A stretch of 64,000 nt of DNA from Nymphalis io (GCF_905147045.1 NC_065903.1:12710001-12774000), one strand, 5' to 3'. Shown: positions 9,972 to 20,688, numbered from the stretch's first letter. Program-made: numbers and translations. Notes: a model not told the origin generated them from the sequence alone.

Positions 9972-12095
9972 ATGGAAAAAAACATTATAAAGAATACAAA
10001 AAACAACAACGGACTCGGCGATCATATGGACAAAGATAACATGGCGGTGGAGGCGGGCGCCCCAATAGCGCGCGCCGAAACCAAAGACACTCTCGTGTCC
10101 AAAAAACTGGTGGTCCGACTGGAACGACTCTCAGAGTCCGACTCGTCGGCCACCAGCATGGTGATGGTCTCTTCGAGAGACCCCGCCTGTCGTCGGCGGA
10201 AGGGCGAGAAGCGGCCCCGTCCTGGGCCGGAGAGCTACTCCGGCTCCGAGAGCGACGCGGGTATGAGCGAAGGCGGCTTCTCGGGGTCAGGCATCAGCAA
10301 ATGGCTGAAGCCCTCCCCCAAAAGGGGGCGTGGTCGACCGCCCACGACGGGCGAATACGTCGGCCTCGGGCGCTCCCGCGAGGAGCTAAAAGCCGCTAAG
10401 GCAAAGGAGCGGCGGTACGAGGCGGAGGACGCACTGGCCGCGTACAGTGCGGCGGCCAAGGTGGCCACTGAAGAAAGGGCGGCCCGAGCAGAGAAACGCC
10501 AACCCGGCGCGACTGTGGACGTGCCGCAGACGTCTGCCGCGCTGGACGCGGCGGTGAAGGAGGCGCTCGACGTCGTTCTGCAGGTTGCCGACAGGTCGGG
10601 CAACCTGAAGGGCACGTTCGTTCGGGCCCTGAAGTCCGCCGCCGTCACCATTAAAGGTGCGGTGGCGGATCTAAGGGCCCTCACTGTGACGGAGGAGGTG
10701 GCGCGGCTGGAGGCGGCTAACACGCGACTCTCCGGCCAACTGGCTGAGCTGCGCCGGGAAGTCGCCGAAATGCGCCAGCGGCCGGTGGCGGCGACGGAGG
10801 CGAACCTCCAAAACGTCATGGAGGAGGCGCTGCGCGCGAACCGCGAGCAGTTCAGCACGATGCTGAACGCTCGCCTCGAGGGCCTCGAGGGCCGCCTCCT
10901 TCCGGAGCCTCGGCTGCGGCCTCCACTCGCCGCTGACCGCCGTAGGGTAGCGCAGGCAGCGGCCGTAGCCGCGGCGGGAAAGGAGGCTCCAGCCGCCTCC
11001 CACGCAACTGAGGGCGTCGAGGCCAGCGCCGCCAAGCCTGCTGCTGTCAGGCCGAAGCGGCCTAAGAGAAGTATGGCTGCCCAAGAGGCGGCAGCCAGGA
11101 GGGTGGCTCCTCAGTCGTCAGCGGAGCCGGCCGCCACTCCGGCCACGTGGAGCGCCGTGGTCGCTAGGAACAGGCCAAAGAAGGCAGAGAAGACGGGCGC
11201 CAAGCCAGCGGCGGCGAAGCCGACTTCTTCCGGGGCCACCAAGAAGGTCCTGGTTAGGAGGAAACTCCGCCCCCCTCGCACCGCAGCGATAACGCTGACG
11301 CTGAAGCCCGGTGCTGAGGAAAAGGGGTGGAGCTACGAGAAGGCTCTGGCCCTGGCCAAAAGCCGGATCAGCCTCCGGGAGGTCGGCTTGACGGCGGTAC
11401 GGTTCCGGACCGCGGCGACGGGAGCGCGGATGCTCGAGGTGCCGCCGGGCACCAACGAGGCCGAGAAGGCGGCGGATGCCCTGGCGGAAAAGCTCCGCGA
11501 GGCCCTCAGCCCGGAGATCGTCCAGATCCATCGACCCACAAAGTGTGTCGAACTAAGGGTACTAGACCTGGACGACTCCGTGACGGTGGCGGAAGCCGTG
11601 GCGGCGGTCGCTGAACAAGGCGGCTGCCCTACCGCGGCCATTAAAGCGGGCATCATCGCTCGCGGCTCGAGCGGCTCGGGCTCTCTGTGGCTGAGCTGCC
11701 CCGTTTCGGCCGCGAAGAAGGTCGTGGAGGTAGGTCGCATAAGGGTCGGGTGGGTGTCGGCGCGAGTCATGCTGCTCGACCCCAGACCGCTGCACTGTTT
11801 CCGGTGCCTCGAGCGGGGGCACATGGGGGCAAAGTGTGACCGGGACGTCGACCGAAGCCGTCTGTGCTTCCGCTGCGGTCAGCCCGGTCACAAGGCTCGG
11901 GAGTGCTCCGCCGCCGTAGCCAGCTGCGTGGTCTGCACTGCGGCCGGTAAGCCAGCTGCCCATGCCGCCTGCAGCAAGTCGTGCCAGGGCGGAAAGGGCG
12001 CCGCGCAGAAGGAAAAGACAAGGAAGGTGGCGACGAAAGGCCCGGTAGCCGCGTCTCCACTCACAGAGGCGGAGCCGATGGAGACCACGCAGTGA
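9972..12095 (+). CDS. LINE ORF1: gag-like nucleic-acid-binding protein
   Basis: Predicted 707 aa. The open frame extends upstream to a GTG at 9873, but the first ATG is 9972, with A at -3 and G at +4, a good eukaryotic context. The N-terminal third is basic and serine/arginine-rich (KPSPKRGRGRPP around residue 115). A coiled-coil-like segment (EEVARLEAANTRLSGQLAEL) lies at about 243-275, followed by an Ala/Lys-rich linker. A conserved globular part spans about 435-600. Three zinc knuckles follow at about 609-622, 632-645 and 652-671: CFRCLERGHMGAKC, CFRCGQPGHKAREC, and a longer third CX2CX8HX4C. This is the R1-clade ORF1 layout; such proteins coat the element RNA into an RNP and direct it to the nucleus. 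The TGA stop (12093-12095) overlaps the ATG of ORF2. GC content and Ala/Arg use are far from the host background. Confidence 0.9.
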   Translation: MEKNIIKNTKNNNGLGDHMDKDNMAVEAGAPIARAETKDTLVSKKLVVRLERLSESDSSATSMVMVSSRDPACRRRKGEKRPRPGPESYSGSESDAGMSEGGFSGSGISKWLKPSPKRGRGRPPTTGEYVGLGRSREELKAAKAKERRYEAEDALAAYSAAAKVATEERAARAEKRQPGATVDVPQTSAALDAAVKEALDVVLQVADRSGNLKGTFVRALKSAAVTIKGAVADLRALTVTEEVARLEAANTRLSGQLAELRREVAEMRQRPVAATEANLQNVMEEALRANREQFSTMLNARLEGLEGRLLPEPRLRPPLAADRRRVAQAAAVAAAGKEAPAASHATEGVEASAAKPAAVRPKRPKRSMAAQEAAARRVAPQSSAEPAATPATWSAVVARNRPKKAEKTGAKPAAAKPTSSGATKKVLVRRKLRPPRTAAITLTLKPGAEEKGWSYEKALALAKSRISLREVGLTAVRFRTAATGARMLEVPPGTNEAEKAADALAEKLREALSPEIVQIHRPTKCVELRVLDLDDSVTVAEAVAAVAEQGGCPTAAIKAGIIARGSSGSGSLWLSCPVSAAKKVVEVGRIRVGWVSARVMLLDPRPLHCFRCLERGHMGAKCDRDVDRSRLCFRCGQPGHKARECSAAVASCVVCTAAGKPAAHAACSKSCQGGKGAAQKEKTRKVATKGPVAASPLTEAEPMETTQ

Positions 12096-15000
12096 TGGCC
12101 CTGCGCTGCCTCCAGGCCAATATCAACCACTCTGCCAGGGCTCAGGACCTCCTAGTCCAAAGCATGGCAGAGTGGCAGATCAACGTGGCGGTGGTATCGG
12201 AGCCCTATTTCGTTCCCTCGCGGGACGACTGGGTCTCCGACCACGAACGGGTCGTGGCCATCGTCGCCCCTGCGGTCGCTGGCGCTCCGGCCATCGAGGG
12301 TGTGGCCAGGGGCAGGGGGTGCGTGCTGGCCGTCGTCGGCGGTGTGACGGTCGTCGCCGTCTACGCCTCGCCCAGTAGGAGTCTCGCCGAGTTTGAGCAG
12401 ATGCTGGCAGAGGTCGGGACTCTGATCGGGCAAGCGGCGCCCGCACCGGTGTTGGTCGCGGGGGACTTCAACGCCAAATCAACGGCTTGGGGTTCTCCTG
12501 TGGCCGATGCCCGGGGTGAGGTGCTCGAGGAGTGGGCGGTCTCGTTGGGGCTGGCGGTCCTCAACAGTGGGTCGGAGAGCACGTGCGTGCGGCGGCAGGG
12601 CGAATCGATCGTGGACATTACGTTCGCGTCCAACGCCCTGGCCCGCCGTGCTCAAAACTGGAGGGTCGAGACTGGCGTGGAGACACTGTCGGATCACCGA
12701 TATATTCGGTTCGATGTCTCTGCGTCGGCTCGTTGGGATGTTCGGCCCACTGTTGTCGGAGGAACGGAAGGTCGTCCGCGTTGGTGCCTGGGCCGCCTCG
12801 ACGGACAGTTGGCGAAGGAGGCGGCCATCGTCGAAGCTTGGGGGGCCGGTTCCGACCCGGTCCTCCGGATCGACCAGGAGGCCGACCGGATCGACGGCGC
12901 CCTGTCCCGAGTGTGCGACGCGGCGATGCCGAGGGCTAAGCCGCACCCGCAACGTCGGCGGGTGTACTGGTGGCGTCCGGAGCTCCGTCGGCTGCGCAAG
13001 GCGTGCGTGGCGGCACGGCGCCGTTACGTTCGGTGTAGGAGACGAAGGGTTCGTGATGACGACGCGGAGGGGGTTTTCTACACCGGATATAGGACCGCCT
13101 GCCAGGCCCTACAGAAAGCCATAGCACAGGCCAAAGAGGCGGCGTGGGAGGAATGGCTGGAGACGCTCAACGGCGATCCGTGGGGGCGTCCGTATCGGGT
13201 CGTGAGACAAAAGCTCCGACCCTGGGCTCCTCCGCTGACCAGCAGTCTCCAGCCGCAGCTCTTGGCGAGGGTCGTGGACACGCTCTTCCCCGAGCGGGGA
13301 GAGTTCGTGCCACCGGCCATGGTGCCGCCCGCGAGCAGGCCCCAAGAGGAGGACGACGGGTCACCGGTGACTCCGATCACCGAGGCGGAACTGCAGGCGG
13401 CTGTCATCAGACTAGGGTCGAAAAAGACAGCCCCTGGGCCCGACGGAATCCCCGGTCGAGCCCTGAAGATCGCGTCGGAGGAACTCGGCGAGAGCATGCG
13501 GCGCCTCTTCACCGCATGCCTGTCTCAGGGTAGGTTCCCGCGACGGTGGAAAACGGGCACGCTCGTTCTGATCCGCAAGGACGGGCGTCCGTCCGATCAG
13601 CCGTCAGCCTACCGCCCGATCGTGTTGCTCGACGAGGTGAGCAAGCTCTTCGAGCGGGTGCTCGCTGCCCGTCTCGTCGGCAGTATGGAGCCGGGACTCG
13701 ACGAGCGGCAATACGGGTTCCGTCCCGGCCGCTCGACGCTCGACGCGATCGCCAGGGTGAGGGGCCTGGCCGAGGAGGAGGTGTCTCGGGGCGGGGTGGT
13801 GTTGGCAGTGTCGCTGGATATTTCCAATGCCTTCAACACCCTGCCCTGGGAAACGGTGATGGAGGCCCTGCGGTTCCACGGTGTGCCAGGCTACCTGCGG
13901 CGTACCGTGGCCGATTACTTCTCGGGCAGGGCGGTGGCCTTCCCGACTGCGGACGGATGGGCCGTCAGGTCGTTGTCGTGCGGTGTTCCGCAGGGGTCGG
14001 TACTAGGACCGCTCCTGTGGTGCATCGGCTACGACTGGGTGCTGCGCGGGGCCACGTTGCGGGGGGTCAGCGTCACGTGCTACGCTGACGACACCCTCGT
14101 GTCGGCCCGCGGCAGTTCATACCGGGAGGCGGCCTATCGCGCCACGGCTGGGGTGGCGCACGTAGTCCACCGAATCCGCGCGTTGGGCCTCGAGGTGGCC
14201 CTACACAAATCCGAGGCCCTCGTCTTTCACGGGCCTCGGAACGCGCCACCTCCGGGAGCGGCGATAACGGTGGGCGGAACTTCCATCGCCGTCGGGTCGA
14301 CGATGAAGTACCTGGGACTCGTGCTCGACGGCAGGTGGAAGTTCGAAGAGCACTTCCGGCGCTTGGCCCCAAAGTTGGTGGCTGCAGCCGGGGCGCTAGG
14401 GAGGATCCTCCCGAACGTGGGTGGGCCAGGAGGTGCCTGCAGGCGCCTGTACACCGGCGTCGTGCGCTCGATGGCGCTCTACGGGGCGCCGATATGGGCG
14501 GACGCTCTGAGCGCCCGTAACGTCGCCTCGCTGCGACGTCCGCAGCGAGCGATGGCGCTCAGAGCGGCTCGGGCGTACCGCACGGTGTCGTACACCGCGG
14601 CGTGCCTGCTCGCCGGAAGCCCGCCATGGGACCTCGAGGCCGAGGCTAACTCGAGGGTCTATTGGCGGATCAAGGCGGCAGTGAGAGCGGAGGAGAACCG
14701 GCCCCACCCACGTGAGGTTCGGACGTGGCGAGAGGAGGCCCGCGAGAGGGTATTCGCCGAGTGGTCGGAGAGACTGGGTGTCCCGGGTGCTAGCCGGGAC
14801 CTCGTTGCGGCCATTCGGCCGGTGCTGAGGAAGTGGGTCGAGTGGGTCAAGCACGGCCCACCCACGTATCACCTCACACAGCTTTTGACCGGCCACGGTT
14901 GTTTCGGCCGGTACCTGTGTGAGGTGGTCGGTAGGGAGCCGACGGTGGAGTGCCACCATTGTGGCGGAGGAGCCGTGGATACGGCGGAACACACGCGCGT

Positions 15001-15262
15001 AGAGTGCCCGGCTTGGGCGGAGCCTCGCGCGGTCCTATCCACGGCTGTAGGTGGGGACCTGTCGCTTCCGGCCGTCGTCGAGAAGATGGCCGGAAGCGAA
15101 GAGATCTGGGCGGCAGTGTCACGGTTCAGCGCATGTGTCATGTCGCAAAAGGAGGAGGCAGAGCGGGAGCGGGAGGACGACGTGGACTCGCTCCCGCAAC
15201 GAAGAAGGAGACCTCTTCGACGGCGACGTGCCTTCGCAGGCCGGACGCTGCCGCAGAGTTAA
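12095..15262 (+). CDS. LINE ORF2: endonuclease / reverse transcriptase
   Basis: Predicted 1055 aa. The frame is open from a GTG at 11981, but the first ATG is 12095, overlapping the ORF1 stop as TGATG. Domains: apurinic-like endonuclease, about 1-230, with N9, E35, GDFN (D124, N126) and SDHR (D200-H201); reverse transcriptase, about 440-700, with YRPI, QYGFRPGRST, SLDISNAFN (D575), GVPQGSVLGP and CYADDTLV (YADD at 663-666, catalytic D665-D666); thumb and C-terminal region; a C-terminal CX2CX9HX4C from C953 to C971. No RNase H is recognisable. The length fits R1-clade ORF2. The protein nicks the target and primes cDNA from the 3' OH. All motifs are intact with no stop, so the protein may be active. 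The region near the C-terminus closely resembles the truncated LINE at 33694-34802. Confidence 0.93.
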   Translation: MALRCLQANINHSARAQDLLVQSMAEWQINVAVVSEPYFVPSRDDWVSDHERVVAIVAPAVAGAPAIEGVARGRGCVLAVVGGVTVVAVYASPSRSLAEFEQMLAEVGTLIGQAAPAPVLVAGDFNAKSTAWGSPVADARGEVLEEWAVSLGLAVLNSGSESTCVRRQGESIVDITFASNALARRAQNWRVETGVETLSDHRYIRFDVSASARWDVRPTVVGGTEGRPRWCLGRLDGQLAKEAAIVEAWGAGSDPVLRIDQEADRIDGALSRVCDAAMPRAKPHPQRRRVYWWRPELRRLRKACVAARRRYVRCRRRRVRDDDAEGVFYTGYRTACQALQKAIAQAKEAAWEEWLETLNGDPWGRPYRVVRQKLRPWAPPLTSSLQPQLLARVVDTLFPERGEFVPPAMVPPASRPQEEDDGSPVTPITEAELQAAVIRLGSKKTAPGPDGIPGRALKIASEELGESMRRLFTACLSQGRFPRRWKTGTLVLIRKDGRPSDQPSAYRPIVLLDEVSKLFERVLAARLVGSMEPGLDERQYGFRPGRSTLDAIARVRGLAEEEVSRGGVVLAVSLDISNAFNTLPWETVMEALRFHGVPGYLRRTVADYFSGRAVAFPTADGWAVRSLSCGVPQGSVLGPLLWCIGYDWVLRGATLRGVSVTCYADDTLVSARGSSYREAAYRATAGVAHVVHRIRALGLEVALHKSEALVFHGPRNAPPPGAAITVGGTSIAVGSTMKYLGLVLDGRWKFEEHFRRLAPKLVAAAGALGRILPNVGGPGGACRRLYTGVVRSMALYGAPIWADALSARNVASLRRPQRAMALRAARAYRTVSYTAACLLAGSPPWDLEAEANSRVYWRIKAAVRAEENRPHPREVRTWREEARERVFAEWSERLGVPGASRDLVAAIRPVLRKWVEWVKHGPPTYHLTQLLTGHGCFGRYLCEVVGREPTVECHHCGGGAVDTAEHTRVECPAWAEPRAVLSTAVGGDLSLPAVVEKMAGSEEIWAAVSRFSACVMSQKEEAEREREDDVDSLPQRRRRPLRRRRAFAGRTLPQS

Positions 15263-15620
15263 GGTGTGGTTGGCGGCGGAGCCAGTTTGTTGATCCGCCG
15301 CGGGGCTTCAAGCTCTGACGCCCAGCCTCCAGTGGCGGACTCGGGGGAGTCCGTCACGTAACAGGACGGAGGCACAGAGAGGAGGGAGGCGCGCCCCTAA
15401 CATCCTGGCGCGCTCTCGAGATGGGTAGCCTTATGGCGACGACCGCTGGCGGGGTTGCGGTTGTAAGTCACAACGTTCCCGTGACCCCGCCGCCTTGCGG
15501 AGAGGCGGAAATCCGGGGAGGTTTTAGTGGGTAGGACGGTGGCCCTCTGCCCCGTGAGTCCCACATACCCGTCCCGGTCCCCCCGGACCGGGCGGCAGGC
15601 GTAAATGCCTTTCCTCCCCG
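15263..15620 (+). other. LINE 3' UTR
   Basis: GC-rich tail between the ORF2 stop and the poly(A). It contains the blocks TTTTAGTGGGTAGG, GAGTCCCACATACCC and GTAAATGCCTTTCC. Blocks in the same order occur at the 3' end of the inverted LINE at 33694. By family knowledge this region is where ORF2 protein recognises its RNA. Confidence 0.8.
15573..15592 (+). other. LINE 3' UTR hairpin
   Basis: CCCGGTCC and GGACCGGG form a perfect 8-bp stem closing a CCCC loop, about 28 nt before the poly(A). The other LINE copy has a hairpin of different sequence at the equivalent place (33734-33752). Confidence 0.75.

Positions 15621-15684
<64 letters not shown>
15621..15684 (+). repeat. LINE poly(A) tail, 64 nt
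   Basis: Uninterrupted A run directly joined to the downstream target duplication. A long pure tail points to a recent insertion. Confidence 0.95.
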
Positions 15685-15687
<3 letters not shown>

Positions 15688-15698
15688 CTGGGAGTAAA

Positions 15699-18600
15699 AG
15701 AGCTGAAATAAAAATCGAAAGAGGTTTGGCCTTTAAACGTAACGTAAATTACGAGCCTCGTCCTTTTTTATTTTAAAGGAGCTGGTAAGGTCACATGGGC
15801 AAAGCCTACAAAAACAAAGTGTATTTGTTTTTATTATAATGCTTTATTTAAGTAGGTTATTACATGGCTTGCAAGGCGTTAAAAACATTTGACAAATACA
15901 GAATTTAAAATAAAGCCACTAAACACAAAATAAAACCACTCAACAAAGGGTCGTTTAATAGTTACTCTTTTCTACCAATTATATAACATAGATATATAAC
16001 TTATTAGTTTATGCCCGCGGCTTTGTGTTGGGGGAGAGGGGGGGGGGGTGATTTGTAGGTTTTAGTTGTTATAAAGGAGTCCAGGTCGTCCTCCCTTAGG
16101 GAGCTTGCTTCATACCAAAAATCATTAAAATCAGTTTAACGGTTTAGCAGTGAAAGCGTAACAGAAAGAGAGAGTTACTTTCATTTATAATATAAGTATA
16201 TATTATAGTGCTATTGACGAGCGTTATGTAGTATTATCATTATGAAAATGAAATAAAGAGTACAAAATAATATGTTTTAATGATGTATATTTATATTAAT
16301 GTTTTACCAATATTTTAAATAATTGCTATTGTTGAATATCAACCGCACGGCGATCTCTAGTTCTTTCAGTCTCTAGTTATGTAAAGGAAACGAAAAAATC
16401 TCAGCCTACTATTTCAATAGCATCTAGTAAATAGCGATCGCATAGCAAAACTTTACCACAAAAATAAAAGCAAATCATATAGTCGTATGTCTGTATTAAA
16501 TGTTAAAAAAATAAAACGAATTGTTTATTTTAAATTCAACTCCGAAACGATGGAAAGGCTATTTGGACATCGAATAACGCAGAACAAGATTTTAATACCA
16601 ACATCGGCGATGTTTGTCGGCAACGTCAACATTGACTCTGTGCTGCAACCAAACGTCGGATAAAACCGACGCAATAATAACGGACTTGTGTTTGTGAAAG
16701 AAATCATATTGAAAAAGATTAATTGTTGCGTTCAGTATTTATTTACTTACTTACATTTCGTTGCATTTATGATGATATAAATGGGAGTGGTTGAAATCTG
16801 AGTACCATGCCGATTAATGTATAACGTCCTTCTATCCGAATTTGGGATTAAGATGATGAATCTCAAAGATTTATTTTAAATAAAAGTATGACAAATCAGT
16901 AACTATCTTCGAAAGATACCTGGAAGGATTCTGAATTCCGAACCACAACTCGGAACGCTGTCAAGTTGTTTCAAACGTTAACTCACTGCGGACCATCGCC
17001 GACACAACTGTTCGAAGAGTCTCATCCGATTTTTTTTTACCTTAGAAATTATACAAAAACAGAATAATAATAATCCTCGCTTTCGTGCTCATATTCAATT
17101 CGATCGCTCACACTATTATTCGCATCTATCATTCCTTCATTCACCCATTACGTTCATTCAATATTCGATGAGACAACTTCACAGTTGACCGTCATGAAAA
17201 GTTGAGCCATTCGAGAATCAATTCTAGTGTTATTAATAACTTCCTTGTGAGCGTATTAATAACCATCATTACCTAACAGCAACAAATGAAATAATTAAAA
17301 AAAACAAAAATTCTCTACATTGTATAGACTAAAAACTTGGACATTTATAAAAAATACTCACAAACAAAAACTCTCAAATTATTTTTCATAAAAGATGCAT
17401 TATCTAAGACGTCGTAATAAATTTCAGTTACTGAAAGTCCAAATCAATTATGGTACAAAATATACTTTTTGAAGGAGTTTAAATGTTCAATAAATTAACT
17501 GATGAAACATTGAGGACCGTAAACATTGAGAAATTTACTATATTTAAAAAAATCTAAACTTTTTAAAACTAATATTTTATAATTTGTATTTTTCTCGTTA
17601 ATATCATTGTTCACATTTTTGTATCATAGTTTTTGTCACTACCTGCATTGTAATAACTATTCTAGTTTCGAGATTTTTTTACTTAAAAATTGAATTGTGT
17701 TTTCTCATTATAAGTTTATATATTTTGGTTTAAGCAAAATTATTTTTTAACTATCTTTACTTAAACGGCAAGTGCAGCATATCTGAATTAACGTTTCTGA
17801 AACTAAAAGTTTCAATTGTGTCACGTTTGCACGCGTTTTAGAATTTTTATAGTAAAGCAATTTTATATATAGGTACTCATACGTATATTCCTGAATGTAC
17901 GTGAAAATAGAAAACAATCGGTAATTTCTTCTATTCGATTACACAAGACTTGAGTCAGTCGAGCCGGGATAAGATCCCATCGTAAACGTTGATCGAGTAG
18001 AATGATACTGCACATTCGAGACCAAGGAAACGACACGTAGTTCAGAAATGACACGTATGAAGATTCCAATGTACGTAAAATATTTTATTTTTTTGTAGTC
18101 ATTTTCTGTGTATCCAGTTATTAACTGTTTAAGGCTTGGTACTTATAATTCCTCATGTAAGAGAAAATACTTTTTTCTAGTTAAAGAATTTTATTAAACA
18201 AAATTTTATAAAACTAGTGCCCGACCAAGGATTTGCCCGTAGGACATAATATTAGCAGACTAGCAAATAACAATGAGATTTAAAAAAAATTAACCTCTGT
18301 TACCGAATGATAAACTAAAGTAAGTAATCGGTTTCTTTTTCAGAAAATATTATATTTTGCTATAGCAAAAATTCTACACGGCACTGTATGTCACTCTGCT
18401 CATAGTTTTATATACCATTTCTGTTGGTTTCAAAAGGATATATCCGTTTAAGCTCGTTGTATGTACGAGTCGAATCACGTTCAAATCCATCTCGTTACAT
18501 TATACAGCGATGAGAGGCGATGAGAGGCCCGTCCCGGTTGGCTGTTATTTCGGTGACAATATTAATATGGATGATGACGGGAGATGTCAAACTGTGGTTT

Positions 18601-18719
18601 TTTTTTTTCATAATTGGAAGGCATGCAAGGGTCACGTGATTTTGATGTAAATTCATGGTTTTACATTGATACCACACAAAAAGATAAACTAATCGTTATC
18701 CTTGGATACTAATGTCATG
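15699..18719. other. AT-rich noncoding DNA
   Basis: No gene visible. It holds a G-rich run at 16030-16049, and at about 16110-16200 a fragment of repeat C in reverse orientation ending GTTACTTTCATTTATAATAT. A 60-codon minus frame at 16525-16707 has no recognisable features. Confidence 0.5.
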
Positions 18720-19004
18720 TTTTTTTTTTATAGAATAGGAAGGCGGACGAGCATATGGGCCACCTGATGGTAAATGGTCACCAAGCGCCCTTAGACATTG
18801 GCATTGTAAGAAATGTCAACCATCGCCAATGCGCCACCAACCTTGGGAACTAAGATTTTATGTCCCTTGTGCCTGTAATTACACTGGCTCACTCACCCTT
18901 CAAACCGGAACACAACAATACCAAGTACTGCTGTTTTTCGGTAGAATATCTGATGAGTGGGTGGTACCTACCCAGACGAGCTTGCACAAAGCCCTACCAC
19001 CAGT
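18720..19004 (-). repeat. Repeat B, full length
   Basis: Runs from the T-run (the poly(A) of the sense strand) through ATAGAATAGGAAGGCGGACG, GCCACCTGATGGTAAATGG, CTTGGGAACTAAGATTTTAT and GTGGGTGGTACCTACCCAGA to GCCCTACCACCAGTA. Very close to the copies at 27563 and 36075, so a young family. ATGTTTTT flanks both ends, a possible short target duplication. The apparent 82-codon ORF inside is a property of the repeat. Possibly a SINE with a LINE-derived tail; its 5' promoter is unclear. Confidence 0.85.
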
Positions 19005-20377
19005 ATATATGTTTTTATTTATGTTTAAGTTTATAGTTGTTGTTAACAAAATATTTAATGGTGATTTTTATGCCTAAATTATACCGGTTTTAAAAGAAAC
19101 ATTCGACAATTTCTTGTTAAATGCTTAGTGTCTATTATATTCATATTGTATATTTTTTATTTTCTTTATTACATAATCTATTATTTTTATATTGAATTAC
19201 CAAATTTATAATTTTATAAATATATTATTTTATTTAATATTATCTAAAGTACCCAGCATACGCATTGAGAATATTTTTTGTAACATCATGTATTGCTTTT
19301 ACTCAATGTAATTAGTTTTGTGCACCAAATATATAAATGGAAGTATTGACTGGTTTCTTTCTATGAACTTGTGACTTTTATTTTATTATCTTAATTGTAG
19401 CGCATCCGACCAGAATGTACAGCAGTCTTAGAGTTAGATAATTCAATTGCAACACGCTTATTGCATGGGACGCGCTCCTTGTACTAATTCACTCAGTCTG
19501 CCGTCCAGACTAGCTTTTTATTTTTAAATTTAATAAGAGCGTACCATTTTTATGAAGTACTTTATTACAAAAGTAATATTTTATTATAATAATTTGAAAC
19601 GACCGACCGTGGGTAGTCGAATGCAAATGTAATGACAAAACGAACAAAAAAATGGACAGGTGTGAGTTGGACTCACGTGCAGAAGCTTCCGTACTATGGC
19701 GATAAAACAAAAGTTAGTTGACACTTTAAATTTTATAAAAAATAAATATAATAAAAACGCTATTATTAAATAAAAAAAAAAATGCGCTAACTCATGTAGG
19801 TTTAAATTACATCATTTTTATATAACAGTATTTGTCTCAATTTGAAAACCTTTAATCTTTAATAATTACATATATACAGCATTACGAGTATAAATTAAAT
19901 TTAAAAAAAATCGTGATATTTTTCGATCGCGAACATTTTATTCTTTTGTATTGTTGATAAAAGTCAACTCATGAAATTATAATGTAGTTTCTTTATCTTA
20001 ACGTCTGTCCGTCCGGTGACGGTGACGGTGACCATACACAGTAAAAAACAAATCTTTTGATAGTAACATTTATAAAACCAACAATGGCTTTAGTATGATA
20101 TTAAAATCAAATCCCAAATAGGAGCTGAAGGTTTAAGCTAAAGGGATTGAAATTATGAATGAGGACGAGGGAAAAGGACCATATTATTTAATCCCAAAGG
20201 GAAACCCTTTTTCACCCGTCGTCTCCCAATTTATCGAGAGCCAGGTAAGATCCAAGTCTTTGTTATTAGGTAGAAAAAAAAATCAACTTAGGTTGTCGTG
20301 ATTACGTTCTTTGTGTTAAATTATTTCTTTTACATAAATTACTCGGTGCATCGACATTTGTGTTCACACACTAATTG
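19005..20377. other. AT-rich noncoding DNA
   Basis: No ORF with an identifiable domain, no RNA gene and no recognised repeat. Confidence 0.45.
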
Positions 20378-20492
20378 GCTTTGTGCAAGCTCGTCCGGGT
20401 CAATACCACCGACTCATCAGATATTTTATCTCCAAATGGTAATTCTTTGTAATATAGTATTCCGGTTTGATGGGCGAGTGAGCCAGTATAAC
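20378..20492 (+). repeat. Repeat B fragment, 5' half
   Basis: GGCTTTGTGCAAGCTCGTCC, ACTCATCAGATATTTTATC, TATTCCGGTTTGATGGGCGA and GAGCCAGTATAAC follow the sense strand of the family. Diverged. Confidence 0.65.
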
Positions 20493-20646
20493 AACAACCA
20501 TTTTTATATATATTCTCAAAACTTCTCTAATCATGTTCTATTTTATTGTTATTAAGGAAGGGACACTCAATAGTCGCAATAGCCCAATATTAGTATGAAG
20601 CATGGGATGTTCACGTCGCTCAGCAACTGTATACTTACTAAATTAG

Positions 20647-20688
20647 TGGGCTATATGCTCGTCCGCCTACTTATTCTTTAAAAATAAA
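20647..20688 (+). repeat. Repeat B tail fragment
   Basis: GCTATATGCTCGTCCGCCTA and TTATTCTTTAAAAATAAAA match the last block of repeat B. Probably the end of the copy that begins at 20378. Confidence 0.6.

Larger units (their letters stand above)
9238..15698 (+). mobile_element. Full-length R1-clade non-LTR retrotransposon
   Basis: The element (9252-15684) has a 5' UTR, a zinc-knuckle ORF1, an endonuclease/RT ORF2, a 3' UTR and a 64-nt poly(A) tail. Perfect 14-bp direct repeats GGCCTGGGAGTAAA at 9238-9251 and 15685-15698 mark the target duplication. Both ORFs are free of stops and frameshifts and all catalytic residues checked are present, so the copy looks young and possibly competent. Clade placement follows from three CCHC knuckles in ORF1, an apurinic-type endonuclease, absence of a recognisable RNase H, and a C-terminal CCHC in ORF2, the R1/TRAS/SART layout. 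The site is not rDNA or telomeric repeat, so it is not a site-specific R1, TRAS or SART insertion here. GC content is far above the host flanks. Confidence 0.92.

Noticed and set aside
10235..11963. Long antisense and alternative-frame ORFs within the LINE
   Set aside because: The high GC content of the LINE produces many open frames in other phases. None has a domain, and ORF1 and ORF2 explain the region.
11981..12094. Upstream extension of LINE ORF2 to 11981
   Set aside because: It starts at GTG within ORF1. The ATG at 12095 overlapping the ORF1 stop fits known R1-clade organisation.
16030..16049. G-quadruplex regulatory element
   Set aside because: One G run is present, but four separated runs in a promoter context are not shown, so it is only simple sequence.
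17863..18069. iab-4-like miRNA near 17880
   Set aside because: ACGTATATTCCTGAATGTAC resembles the miRNA only loosely and there is no complementary arm.
18829..19077. 82-aa ORF and similar frames at 27545 and 36063
   Set aside because: These are recurrent open frames inside repeat B, not genes.
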